Shown one piece after another: positions 56,172 through 64,000 of a DNA stretch of 64,000 nucleotides. How positions within the stretch are numbered: position 1 is the stretch's first letter; every line of letters begins with the position of its first letter. The stretch is from assembly GCA_016928435.1 (NCBI GenBank), contig JAFGKT010000003.1, positions 1 to 64,000 of the forward strand, in the 5' to 3' direction. The notes under the pieces are model-generated. The model was not told where the DNA came from and made no database searches. It saw only the letters and a list, made by a program, of their open reading frames with translations. Source of the DNA: Sedimentisphaerales bacterium. Lineage in GTDB: Bacteria; Planctomycetota; Phycisphaerae; Sedimentisphaerales; SM23-30. The position numbers and the translations under genes are program-made.

Positions 56172-57221
56172 ATGTCTCCGTCAACCAAAAACAAAAACAA
56201 CACCAAACCCGAAAAACGCATCCTCGTGACCGGCGCCGCCGGGTTCATCGGCAGCAACTTCGTCCACCTGCTCCTCAACGAAAAACCCAATTGGCACATC
56301 GTCGCCCTCGACTCCCTAACCTACGCAGGCAACCTCGCCAACCTCACCGACTGCCTCGAAAACCAAAACGTCGAATTCATCAAAGGCGACATCTGCGACC
56401 CCCAAACCGTAACCCAAGCTCTCGCCAATGTCGATATCGTCGTAAACTTCGCCGCTGAAAGCCACGTTGATCGTTCCATACTCGGATGCCAAGATTTCAT
56501 CCGCACCAACGTTACCGGCACCCAAGTTCTCCTCGACGCCGCCCGCGCCGCCAACGTAAAACGCTTCATCCAAATCTCCACCGACGAAGTTTACGGCTCT
56601 CTAGGCCCGGAAGGATACTTCACCGAAACCTCACCCCTCGCGCCCAACAGCCCTTACAGCGCCTCCAAAGCCGCCGCCGACCTCCTTTGCCGCGCCTACT
56701 TCAAAACCTATCAATTCCCCGTCATCGTCACCCGCTGCTCCAACAACTACGGCCCCTATCAATTCCCCGAAAAACTCATCCCCCTATTCGTCACCAATCT
56801 AATCGAAAACAAAAAAGTACCCGTTTACGGTGACGGCCTCCAAGTACGCGATTGGATCCACGTCAACGACCATTGCACCGCCATCCTCGCCGTCATCGAA
56901 AAAGGCGCACCAGGCGAAATCTACAACGTCGGCGGAAACAACGACCGACCCAATCTCGAACTCGTCAAAATGATCCTCGAATACCTCGACAAGAGCGAAT
57001 CCAGCATCGAATACGTAACCGATCGCCCAGGCCACGACCGACGCTACGCCGTCGACTGCTCCAAAATCGAACGCGAACTTCGCTGGGAACCAAACATCGA
57101 CTTCGCCGAAGGCTTAACCCGCACCATCGATTGGTACAAAGAAAACCCCCAATGGTGGCAGCAAATCAAAACCGGACAATACCTAAAATACTACCAACAA
57201 CAATACGGCGTAACAATCTAA
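56172..57221 (+). CDS. rmlB: dTDP-glucose 4,6-dehydratase
   Basis: Converts dTDP-glucose to dTDP-4-keto-6-deoxyglucose. The 349 residues hold TGAAGFIGSNF (NAD site), NFAAESHVDRSI, STDEVYGSLG (catalytic Asp-Glu pair) and YSASK (YxxxK). The ATG at 56172 is chosen for its AAGGAAACAACA; an earlier in-frame start would read back into rmlA. It is the second gene of the operon, 32 bases after rmlA. Confidence 0.95.
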   Translation: MSPSTKNKNNTKPEKRILVTGAAGFIGSNFVHLLLNEKPNWHIVALDSLTYAGNLANLTDCLENQNVEFIKGDICDPQTVTQALANVDIVVNFAAESHVDRSILGCQDFIRTNVTGTQVLLDAARAANVKRFIQISTDEVYGSLGPEGYFTETSPLAPNSPYSASKAAADLLCRAYFKTYQFPVIVTRCSNNYGPYQFPEKLIPLFVTNLIENKKVPVYGDGLQVRDWIHVNDHCTAILAVIEKGAPGEIYNVGGNNDRPNLELVKMILEYLDKSESSIEYVTDRPGHDRRYAVDCSKIERELRWEPNIDFAEGLTRTIDWYKENPQWWQQIKTGQYLKYYQQQYGVTI

Positions 57222-57248
57222 CCCTTCCGCTTACACAACAAATCAGAT

Positions 57249-58157
57249 ATGACTCCAACTCACAACCTCAACCCAGCCATCGACTCTATCCTCGTAATCG
57301 GCGCCGCCGGTATGCTCGGCCAAGAACTCGTCCGCCAACTCCAAAACACCAACCAGCTCAACCACCAACACCCTCCCCAAGTCTTCGCCTACGACATCAA
57401 CCAAATCGACATAACCCAACCCGACAGCGTCAATCGCTGCATCGCCGACATCCAACCTCAAGTCGTAATCAACTGCGCCGCCGTCACCGATGTCGATGGC
57501 TGTGAATCACAACCCGAACACGCCTTCGCTGTCAACGCTACAGGCCCCAAGCTCCTAGCCGTCGCCTGCCGCCAACGCAACTGCAAACTCGTCCATATCA
57601 GCACCGACTTCGTATTCGACGGCCAATCCGCCCGTCCCTATTTACCCGAAGACCCCACCAACCCCATCAGCGTATATGGCCGATCCAAATGCCAAGGCGA
57701 AGAAAACATCCGCGCCAACCTCGATAATCATCTCATCGTCCGCACATCATGGCTGTTCGGCCCACAAGGCAAAAACTTCGTCGCCACCATCGCCCAAGCA
57801 GCAAAACAAAAACCAACCCTCCAAGTCGTCACCGACCAAGTCGGCTGTCCAACCTACACCATCGACCTCGCCCAAGCACTCATCAACCTAATCGCCGCCG
57901 ACACCACCGGAACCACCCACTTCCACAACCAAGGCCAATGCTCCTGGTTCCAATTCGCCCAAGAAATCGTCCGCCAATGCAAACTCAAAACCGAAGTTCA
58001 ACAAATAACCGCCGCCCAACTTAACCGCCCAGCGCCCAGACCCGCATACTCCGTCCTCGATATCACCTCCTACCAAACCGCCGCCAAACACACCCCCCGC
58101 ACCTGGACCCAAGCCCTAAACCACTACCTAACCACCCAGGGCATAATTACCCCTTGA
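57249..58157 (+). CDS. rmlD: dTDP-4-dehydrorhamnose reductase
   Basis: Last step of dTDP-L-rhamnose synthesis. The 302 residues include GAAGMLGQELVR, NCAAVTDVDGCE, STDFVFDG, and YGRSKCQGE (YxxxK). rmlC, the epimerase needed just before this step, is not found among the neighbours: rmlB ends 27 bases upstream and no gene follows on this strand for 90 bases. Codons are strongly C-ending, as in the rest of this part of the window. Confidence 0.93.
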   Translation: MTPTHNLNPAIDSILVIGAAGMLGQELVRQLQNTNQLNHQHPPQVFAYDINQIDITQPDSVNRCIADIQPQVVINCAAVTDVDGCESQPEHAFAVNATGPKLLAVACRQRNCKLVHISTDFVFDGQSARPYLPEDPTNPISVYGRSKCQGEENIRANLDNHLIVRTSWLFGPQGKNFVATIAQAAKQKPTLQVVTDQVGCPTYTIDLAQALINLIAADTTGTTHFHNQGQCSWFQFAQEIVRQCKLKTEVQQITAAQLNRPAPRPAYSVLDITSYQTAAKHTPRTWTQALNHYLTTQGIITP

Positions 58158-58249
58158 TTGCTACGTAATCACGTTTTCAAGGAAATGCTTTCCCTCTAGA
58201 CGACATTTCTGATATAATACCCGCATCTGGATGGTAATGGATATTGTCA

Positions 58250-58471
58250 ATGATAGGATTCCCAATCATGGAAAAACCCTCTGAAGTGCCGCCCCTAGTC
58301 TCAGACCCCCAATATGCAGGCTTGTTCGTGGCCACCGCTTCCTTCAAGGACAACCACGTTCTAGCATCCGGCAAAAATGCCGCCCAGGTTCGCGATGAAG
58401 CGGTAAAACAAGGCATCAAAACACCAGTAGTATTTTTCGTCCCCGACAATGACATGGTACACATCTACTAA
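58250..58471 (+). CDS. Small DUF5678-like protein
   Basis: A 73-residue protein with the pattern of the DUF5678 family: a short lead, AGLFVATASFKDNHVLASGKN, then a helix (AAQVRDEAVKQG) and a final strand pair (TPVVFFVPDNDMV). The function of the family is unknown. Starts at 58244 (TTG), 58250 (ATG) or 58268 (ATG) are all possible. It lies between two convergent or unrelated units. Confidence 0.6.
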   Translation: MIGFPIMEKPSEVPPLVSDPQYAGLFVATASFKDNHVLASGKNAAQVRDEAVKQGIKTPVVFFVPDNDMVHIY

Positions 58472-58552
58472 GACATTTCTCCGCCTATGTCTATTCTAGA
58501 ATCAACATTTTTTCCATCGAAACACAGCACTATCAATGACAGCTCCCGCTCA

Positions 58553-59701
58553 CTAACGCACCGCCTTCACACCGCCACCCGACGCCGCTCGCTTAACTTC
58601 CGCTAACAGCCTGTCTTCTTCGATCAACGTCACGTCACCCGGACATTCCTGCACCAGTATCCCGTGCGCCGCTCCCCATTGCACCGCCGTCGACAAATCC
58701 TTCCCTTTCAACAGCGCCGCCAAAACCCCCGACGTAAACGAATCGCCTCCGCCGGTCCTATCGATGATCGGCACATCCCTGCGCACCGGCGCCACATGAA
58801 ACTCATCCGCCGCCACATCATACAACACCGCGCCCCAGCTTATCAAATCCGCGTTCGTCGCGCCCCGCCACTGCGTACCTATCAAACTCAAATTACCAAA
58901 ATCCTTCGCCACCTGCTTTACCGTCTGCTTATACGCTGCCAACCACTCCTCAAACCCCGCGCCTTTACCAACCGTCGTTTCGTACCCTAGCGCATCGCTG
59001 ATGTCCGAATCGTTCCCCACCAAAAAACCCAAATGCGGCGCCAACTTCTTATTGATCGCCCGCGCCCGTTCCTTGCTCGGCTCCACCTTCGCCCGGTAGT
59101 TCAAGTCCGCCGCCACAAATGTACCCGCCGCGTTCGCCGCCTGCACCGCTTCCAACGCCACATCCGCCGAAGTCGGAGAAATCAACGTACAAATCCCGCC
59201 CGTATTGAACGTCCGCGCACCATCCACCTCAAAAATCGTCTTCCAGTCCACATCACCAGCCGCTAACTCCCGAATCGGAGAATGCGCCCGGTAATAACAC
59301 GTCTGTGATGGCACCACCCCGCGACCGTTGTACGTAAAGTTAATTCCGTTCGCCAGCGTACCTTTCCCGTCCGTGCTGAACTTCGTACCGTCATTCTTCG
59401 TATTGAACCAAATGATCTTACTCGTATCCACTCCCGCCGTTCGCATCTGGTTTCGTATGTTACGTCCCACTTCGTCATCCACCAGCGCCGTAACCACCGC
59501 CGCTCGCAAACCAAACGTATGTGCCAACCCGCAAGCCACGTTCGTCTCGCCCCCGCCCTGGCTCAGCCGCATCTGCACCGCCCGCGCCGTCGGCACATCA
59601 AACGGATCCAAACGCAGCATAACCTCACCCAAACTTACCCCGTCATAACGACAACTATCCGCCGCCTTAATATCCCGGTAATTCACAACTCTGTTCGCCA
59701 T
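58553..59701 (-). CDS. PfkB-family sugar kinase (2-keto-3-deoxygluconate kinase-like)
   Basis: About 382 residues with the ribokinase fold: LGEVMLRLDP and GGGETNVACGLAHTFG near the start, and the catalytic anion-hole/base segment RTGGGDSFTSG near residue 328. It most resembles KDG kinases, which phosphorylate 2-keto-3-deoxygluconate from uronic acid (pectin, alginate) breakdown. The ATG at 59701 has AGGAG 9 bases upstream. It lies 32 bases after the URO-D-like gene, with which it probably forms an operon. Confidence 0.88.
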   Translation of the reverse strand: MANRVVNYRDIKAADSCRYDGVSLGEVMLRLDPFDVPTARAVQMRLSQGGGETNVACGLAHTFGLRAAVVTALVDDEVGRNIRNQMRTAGVDTSKIIWFNTKNDGTKFSTDGKGTLANGINFTYNGRGVVPSQTCYYRAHSPIRELAAGDVDWKTIFEVDGARTFNTGGICTLISPTSADVALEAVQAANAAGTFVAADLNYRAKVEPSKERARAINKKLAPHLGFLVGNDSDISDALGYETTVGKGAGFEEWLAAYKQTVKQVAKDFGNLSLIGTQWRGATNADLISWGAVLYDVAADEFHVAPVRRDVPIIDRTGGGDSFTSGVLAALLKGKDLSTAVQWGAAHGILVQECPGDVTLIEEDRLLAEVKRAASGGGVKAVR

Positions 59702-59733
59702 CGCCACCGACTCCTATCTAAAAAATATTACCA

Positions 59734-60789
59734 TTACAGATCCATACAGTGTACTCTACCCCGCAAAGGACGCTTCGCGTTTTCAGCAACCTTGGGCTTC
59801 AAAGCCAGCAACTTCAGTCCCTTGTCCACCGTATTCGCGTATATTATTTCCATGTCGTTCATCTCCGGCTGCGACAAATTAATCGCCGTCAACCCTGCCA
59901 TCTCGCTCATCGCCGGCACAAAATGATCCCCCTTACCGCAATAATGTACCATCCCTCCACCGAACTCGTCAAATATCCTTTGATCCAAAGGCCTTATAAA
60001 ATCAACATATACCCCCGGCGATAAATTCATCAGACTATCATTACGCAACGCAATCCGCCCCTTATGCATCAGCCCCCAATGGTGCGAATACTCCCCCCCC
60101 AAACCCACCAAATCATACCACTTCCGCATAAACGCAATATACGTATCGGTTATCAATCCCAAAAAGTCCCGCACCAAATCCGGCTCGTCATAAAAAGCGT
60201 AAAATATCTCGCTGCCCCATATCGTCTCGGCGTTATCGATCGGCCCCTGTAAATCCGGATGATACACCGCAACGTTCCTACCCAATACCGGATAAGCCTC
60301 CAACACCTCCATGAATCGCTCCGCTGCCTCAAACACCTTCCCCCCAAATCCGCCCGTCAGGTCCGGAACCCCCGCATCCACCACCTTACGCAACTCATCG
60401 ATCGATCCCAACGGATGATTCCCCGGCAATGTATCCAACTTCTCATCCATCATAAACAACTCACACCCAAACAACGACGGTATTATCACAACCCCATAGT
60501 TACACCGCACATTCAATTGACTATCCCCCCCCGTCGCCAAAACCTCCGAACACAACCCAAATTGCTGCAGCAGCATCGCTTCATAATCTTCCAGTGCCGC
60601 GTTCACCGAAACCTTCGGCCAATCAACCTTCGCTTCACACGCCGTTCGCGCCGCCGGAATCCAATAACCTTCCTCCACCTTGTCATCCAAAAAATCAATC
60701 CAACTCCCACGCCGCCGCACCTCATCCGCTTCGTCGATCCGCTTCGACAAATCCTCTAAACAAGACTTCATTTTCGCTGAAATCACCAT
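59734..60789 (-). CDS. Uroporphyrinogen decarboxylase-like protein (URO-D superfamily)
   Basis: About 351 residues matching the URO-D/methyltransferase-like TIM-barrel superfamily (PDLTGGFGGKVFEAAERFMEV, NVAVYHPDLQGPIDNAETI, VHYCGKGDHFVPAM). It lacks the strict features of true HemE and belongs to the branch often found in sugar-catabolism loci of environmental bacteria. The reaction is unknown. Several starts are possible (60807, 60789, 60771); 60789 has GGGAG 11 bases upstream. It is probably co-transcribed with the sugar kinase. Confidence 0.75.
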   Translation of the reverse strand: MVISAKMKSCLEDLSKRIDEADEVRRRGSWIDFLDDKVEEGYWIPAARTACEAKVDWPKVSVNAALEDYEAMLLQQFGLCSEVLATGGDSQLNVRCNYGVVIIPSLFGCELFMMDEKLDTLPGNHPLGSIDELRKVVDAGVPDLTGGFGGKVFEAAERFMEVLEAYPVLGRNVAVYHPDLQGPIDNAETIWGSEIFYAFYDEPDLVRDFLGLITDTYIAFMRKWYDLVGLGGEYSHHWGLMHKGRIALRNDSLMNLSPGVYVDFIRPLDQRIFDEFGGGMVHYCGKGDHFVPAMSEMAGLTAINLSQPEMNDMEIIYANTVDKGLKLLALKPKVAENAKRPLRGRVHCMDL

Positions 60790-60845
60790 GAATAATAAAA
60801 CTCCCATTCCAGAATAATCCGTTCGTCGTCAATCAGCTGCCGCAA

Positions 60846-60992
60846 TTACCTGGCCCACGCCACATCACCATACGGTACATGCACACCACCAACCCACCCG
60901 ATCCAATCCAACCCAGACTTCGTGACCAACGCCACAATCTCCCCGCAACTCAACTCACGAAACGTTATCGAAACCAATCCCGAATATAACAT
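60846..60992 (-). pseudogene. N-terminal remnant of a sugar phosphate isomerase/epimerase
   Basis: The 48 codons from the ATG at 60992 read as the start of the TIM-barrel sugar isomerase/epimerase family (SGLVSITFRELSCGEIVALV, then GLDWIGWVGGVHVPYGDV) and then hit a stop where the family continues for another ~220 residues. The sequence after the stop encodes nothing similar in any frame I examined before the URO-D-like gene begins. This looks like a truncated relic whose intact form would fit the sugar-catabolic role of the neighbours. Confidence 0.6.
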
Positions 60993-61375
60993 TAATTGCC
61001 TTTCATCGCACTTTCTGTCGGACTTCAGCAAACAGCACCGCTGCACCAAGTCCAGCCCAGCCAAATGTAACGAATATCCCCTCTTTGTCAAGCAACCGAT
61101 TATTTTCCCCAAACTCCTCGCTTGCCCACCCTCAGCCAATCACCCCTACAAGAAAACCCCCTGCCGGACACTATCGCCGCGCCGACAGAGGGCTATTCAT
61201 CAAATCTCTCTCTCAAACCAGTCCAGAAAGCAATGCAGCCTTCCAGAGAATTGTCAATCACGTTGCCTTTGTTGGTTGGAGCGTCACTTAAATGTACGGG
61301 CCGCGAAGCCTGGACCCCGCGACCCGCACCCTATCGGTGAGGCCTTGTCAACCCCGAGCCAACAGTTCCACTTTC
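60993..61375. other. Intergenic stretch downstream of the beta-helix gene
   Basis: No supported gene. Open frames on both strands (for example a plus-strand frame from 60922 to 61626) cut across the remnant and the end of the beta-helix gene and show no conserved features. No terminator was found. Confidence 0.4.
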
Positions 61376-64000
61376 TTACGGTGCCGTTTCACCAAAATGC
61401 GCCGCCAGGATCGCCAAATCAAATAGATCAACAACGCCGTCACCGTTCAAATCAGCAATCGGGTTGCCGCCCAGCATGTTCAACGCCGCTGTCAACCAAG
61501 GCGTATAAGCAACGTTGCCCAGAACCGAATCGCCCGAACCCGGACCATCACCGCTGGGACCGTCTGCGTTGCCCCAGTAGTTCAGGATGCCGTCCAGCGG
61601 GCAGCAGTCCAGTTCAATCAAGTTAACCACACCTTCGCCATTGTTCTGAATAACGTTCGCGTTCAGCAGAACCTCATCAGACATACAGCAGCAAGGATCA
61701 GGCTCGCAAGCCGCCGGCGCCAATTCAAATACCACCGCACGCTCGTTGTCATGCAAGTTGTCTCCGCGGATGTAAATATCCTTCGCACCGCATTCCACAA
61801 CAATCGCGTCGCCCACGCCGAATATCTCATTGCCGAGATTTATCACGTTGGCGGCACAACTGCGAATCCACAAACCTATACTGCGATTCAATCCCACAAT
61901 ATCGGATATATCGTTATCGTGGATCTCGATCGCGTTTGTGCAGTCGCCTTCCGAACATTGATCAACGCCCGCAGCCACGCAAATACCTGCCGCGTTAAAC
62001 GTCGATGATGCAATGTCGAAAATCACATTGCCGATCACCGCGATGTCCGTCGTAGTGCCGTCCCCGCATAGCTTCACCGCGCACAGACTCCAATCCAGAC
62101 AATCGCAAGGATCCAAGCACGGATAAGGAGGTTCGCACGGAGGCTCACAGCATATCTCATTACGATACGGATCGATATGCATGTTGCTGAAGACGTTGTT
62201 CAATACATCTACGCCCTCAATTACACAACCCGTCTCGCAACCGTCACAGCAACCACTGCAAGACTCGCTCTGCTCCGTGCATGGACACGGACACGTGCCC
62301 ACGCCATAAGCATGAGCCCATGCCTGAGTATCCATCGAGAACTCGTTGCCGGTAATCAGCAATTCGTTCACGTCATCGCAAACCGTATCACACACCTTAC
62401 CTATCGTGAACAGCCCCATCGTACATGGATCCAATGGATCGTTCAGCACACTGAATCCTTCGAACGTACCCCCGTCCGCCGACCAGCAGATACCACAACC
62501 TTCCACAAATATCTGCGTCACCGCCGGCCCGTTATGCGATACCAACGTTAGATTCGTGTGTTCCGGATCATGAATGTTCAGCGAGCAATTGCTGCAAACC
62601 GCTCCGCAGCAGCCGCACGGATCATACGGATCACATGGATCACATGGATCGATGCACGGGTCCGGATTGTACACACCGTCCGCCACCGAAATCGTCGGAT
62701 CCGGACAGTTCGGCTCGTCAACAATCTTGCACAACGCGCTTTCAATCGTCGCCGCTGCGTCAGTGCTGATGTAATACATCCGGTGACCAACATAAACCAC
62801 GTCATTGGTGTCCAGAGGCGCCCAATCGTCATCAACTTGTACATCAGACACACAGCTTGAGAAATTGTGACTCTCACAAGGATTCATCACCAAGCCCCAA
62901 GGCGCGTAATCTACCAAACCTACTATCCCGTTCGCGCCGTCACCGACATAGAACGGATTGTAGTAGTTGTAACGAGCGTCCAACGGAATAGGACCAACGT
63001 TCTCGATCGCCAGTCCATTCGTGAGCAAATTGTTACAGTTGACCCTTACGTAACTGCTGTTAGCCAACAGGTTGTTCGCGAACACACCCCAGTCCGCACA
63101 ATTCTCAACCGTACAGCCGAATACCTCAGCAACAAAATGCGTTGCCGTCGGACAAGGATCAATCAATATACCTGTCGGGCAGTCATGCACGTAACAGTCC
63201 AGAACGAATAAATCGCTCTGCGCGCAACCTCCCAAAAACAACATGCCCACTTCAGCACAATTCTTTATCTCCGCATCGGTAAAGCTCGCGCCCACCGCTA
63301 CGTTATCACCAACATTCACACCAACTTTACCATCCATGATCATACAGTTGTGAGGCAATGGCGTAACATCCGGAAAATCAACCACAGAATTCATCTCGAA
63401 CCCTATCGTGCCGTCGCCTAAGTCAACACCCATGCCTACCGCGCCCGGACTCTGCCAAGTGCCCGCAATCTTTACTCGCGCCATAGACATATTCGTAGCC
63501 ACAGCCGTGCGAACACCAGTGTTGCAGCTCTTGATGCATAGGCTTTCCAAATGCGTACCAAAAGCATTATCTACCATAATCGCTTGCTCGGTATAGTTCT
63601 CGATCCATAGACCGCGAACCGTTACATCGTCCGTGCGAATATGCAGAAAAGTACCTAGGTACGTGCCTCGAACAATAACCATCCCCGCCGGGTTGTAGGG
63701 CCCCCATGGATCATCACCAACACCCATGATCGTTATGCCGTGCAAAATATGACCCAAAGCGTTGTCATAAACTTCAACACTCTCGGTGTCATACCAACCA
63801 GGATGAACGAAAACCGTTCCGCCAGGCAAAACACCCGGGTGCGTCGCGTCGCCCGGAATACCATTGATAGCCTCGTCTATCGTTGGATAACGTTGTAAAC
63901 CATAGGGCGCCGTGAATGAATCATCAACCTCAACATCAGCCGGACCAAGCAAGGGCATCCCTTGACCAAAAACACCTGTACTAATGGCCAACAAGGCCAA
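61376..64000 (-). CDS. Large secreted Cys-rich beta-helix protein with dockerin-like end (5' end outside window)
   Basis: The last 874 residues of a secreted protein whose start lies just beyond base 64000; the visible beginning (ALLAISTGVFGQG) looks like the end of a signal peptide. A right-handed beta-helix follows, with repeated turns such as VTVRGLWIENYTEQAIMVDN and ITGNEFSM. Two regions are extremely Cys/Pro/Asp-rich (DPCIDPCDPCDPYDPCGCCG and CEPPCEPPYPCLDPCDCLD). It ends with a full dockerin-like calcium loop (DLNGDGVVDLFDLAILAAHF). No catalytic site is identified. It may be a surface or matrix protein; polysaccharide-lyase-like activity cannot be excluded. Confidence 0.82.
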   Translation of the reverse strand: MALLAISTGVFGQGMPLLGPADVEVDDSFTAPYGLQRYPTIDEAINGIPGDATHPGVLPGGTVFVHPGWYDTESVEVYDNALGHILHGITIMGVGDDPWGPYNPAGMVIVRGTYLGTFLHIRTDDVTVRGLWIENYTEQAIMVDNAFGTHLESLCIKSCNTGVRTAVATNMSMARVKIAGTWQSPGAVGMGVDLGDGTIGFEMNSVVDFPDVTPLPHNCMIMDGKVGVNVGDNVAVGASFTDAEIKNCAEVGMLFLGGCAQSDLFVLDCYVHDCPTGILIDPCPTATHFVAEVFGCTVENCADWGVFANNLLANSSYVRVNCNNLLTNGLAIENVGPIPLDARYNYYNPFYVGDGANGIVGLVDYAPWGLVMNPCESHNFSSCVSDVQVDDDWAPLDTNDVVYVGHRMYYISTDAAATIESALCKIVDEPNCPDPTISVADGVYNPDPCIDPCDPCDPYDPCGCCGAVCSNCSLNIHDPEHTNLTLVSHNGPAVTQIFVEGCGICWSADGGTFEGFSVLNDPLDPCTMGLFTIGKVCDTVCDDVNELLITGNEFSMDTQAWAHAYGVGTCPCPCTEQSESCSGCCDGCETGCVIEGVDVLNNVFSNMHIDPYRNEICCEPPCEPPYPCLDPCDCLDWSLCAVKLCGDGTTTDIAVIGNVIFDIASSTFNAAGICVAAGVDQCSEGDCTNAIEIHDNDISDIVGLNRSIGLWIRSCAANVINLGNEIFGVGDAIVVECGAKDIYIRGDNLHDNERAVVFELAPAACEPDPCCCMSDEVLLNANVIQNNGEGVVNLIELDCCPLDGILNYWGNADGPSGDGPGSGDSVLGNVAYTPWLTAALNMLGGNPIADLNGDGVVDLFDLAILAAHFGETAP

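Noticed and set aside
60922-61626. A 234-codon plus-strand frame
   Set aside because: Crosses the isomerase remnant and overlaps the end of the beta-helix gene. Its composition is that of antisense noise.

Overview
ORGANISM. The window looks like a chromosomal segment of a Planctomycetota bacterium, most likely class Phycisphaerae; this is an inference. It rests on secreted proteins ending in a single dockerin-like repeat (about 7.0, 9.1, 54.0 and 61.4 kb), two PEP-CTERM proteins (5.0 and 46.7 kb), a GLUG-repeat protein, a large Cys-rich beta-helix protein, an EF-hand membrane protein of unknown family, and a chemosensory cluster with CheX phosphatases and FapA. No rRNA, transposase, integrase, phage gene or CRISPR array is visible. 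Three tRNAs (Glu-TTC, Arg-CCT, Phe-GAA) are present.

LAYOUT. 0.3-5 kb: a PAS-GGDEF diguanylate cyclase, tRNA-Glu with its promoter, and an isoleucyl-tRNA synthetase whose class I signature reads GVHH instead of HxGH. 5-12.5 kb: a PEP-CTERM protein, a ~147-bp tandem-repeat array, two paralogous dockerin-tagged secreted proteins and an EF-hand membrane protein. 12.7 kb: tRNA-Arg. 13.2-27.7 kb: one long minus-strand chemosensory cluster, in transcription order cheW, mcp, mcp, cheX, cheY, fapA, cheA, cheR, cheY, cheB, cheD, cheY, cheX. 28.7-33 kb: ilvB-ilvN-ilvC, a lone GroES-like protein and a half-size GDT1 transporter. 33.4-37.5 kb: a two-gene lipid-remodelling operon (UMF1-type MFS carrier plus an acyltransferase/ACP/acyl-ligase fusion). 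37.5-40.4 kb: tRNA-Phe, a sigma-54 activator with a degenerate ArsC-like sensor domain, and a PilZ-cNMP protein. 40.4-44 kb: FtsX-type ABC permease, ATPase, VTT/DedA-like membrane protein and LolA-like protein. 44-46.5 kb: HAD phosphatase, a TsaC/Sua5-LMW-phosphatase fusion and rpiB. 46.6-51.5 kb: PEP-CTERM protein, UbiB kinase, phasin-like protein, NYN nuclease, transaldolase. 51.8-58.2 kb: galE, a UbiA-type prenyltransferase, a GLUG protein and rmlA-rmlB-rmlD (nucleotide-sugar and surface-polysaccharide supply). 58.2-61 kb: a DUF5678-like small protein, a KDG-kinase-like sugar kinase, a URO-D-like protein and the remnant of a sugar isomerase. 61.4-64 kb: the 3' part of a large secreted beta-helix protein that runs off the window.

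HOW IT WORKS TOGETHER. The chemosensory genes form a complete adaptation-capable pathway (receptors, CheW, CheA, CheR, CheB, CheD, CheX, CheY) with no flagellar structural gene nearby. Cyclic-di-GMP signalling appears at both ends of the left half (GGDEF producer, PilZ receptor). The right third is biased toward cell-surface sugar biosynthesis and secreted adhesins or hydrolases.

LARGE-SCALE SIGNAL. By eye, the + strand is G-rich up to about 12.5 kb and C-rich from about 13 kb onward, even though genes on both sides of this point lie on the minus strand. A G-to-C skew switch in this direction is what a replication terminus looks like. I could not find a convincing dif site.
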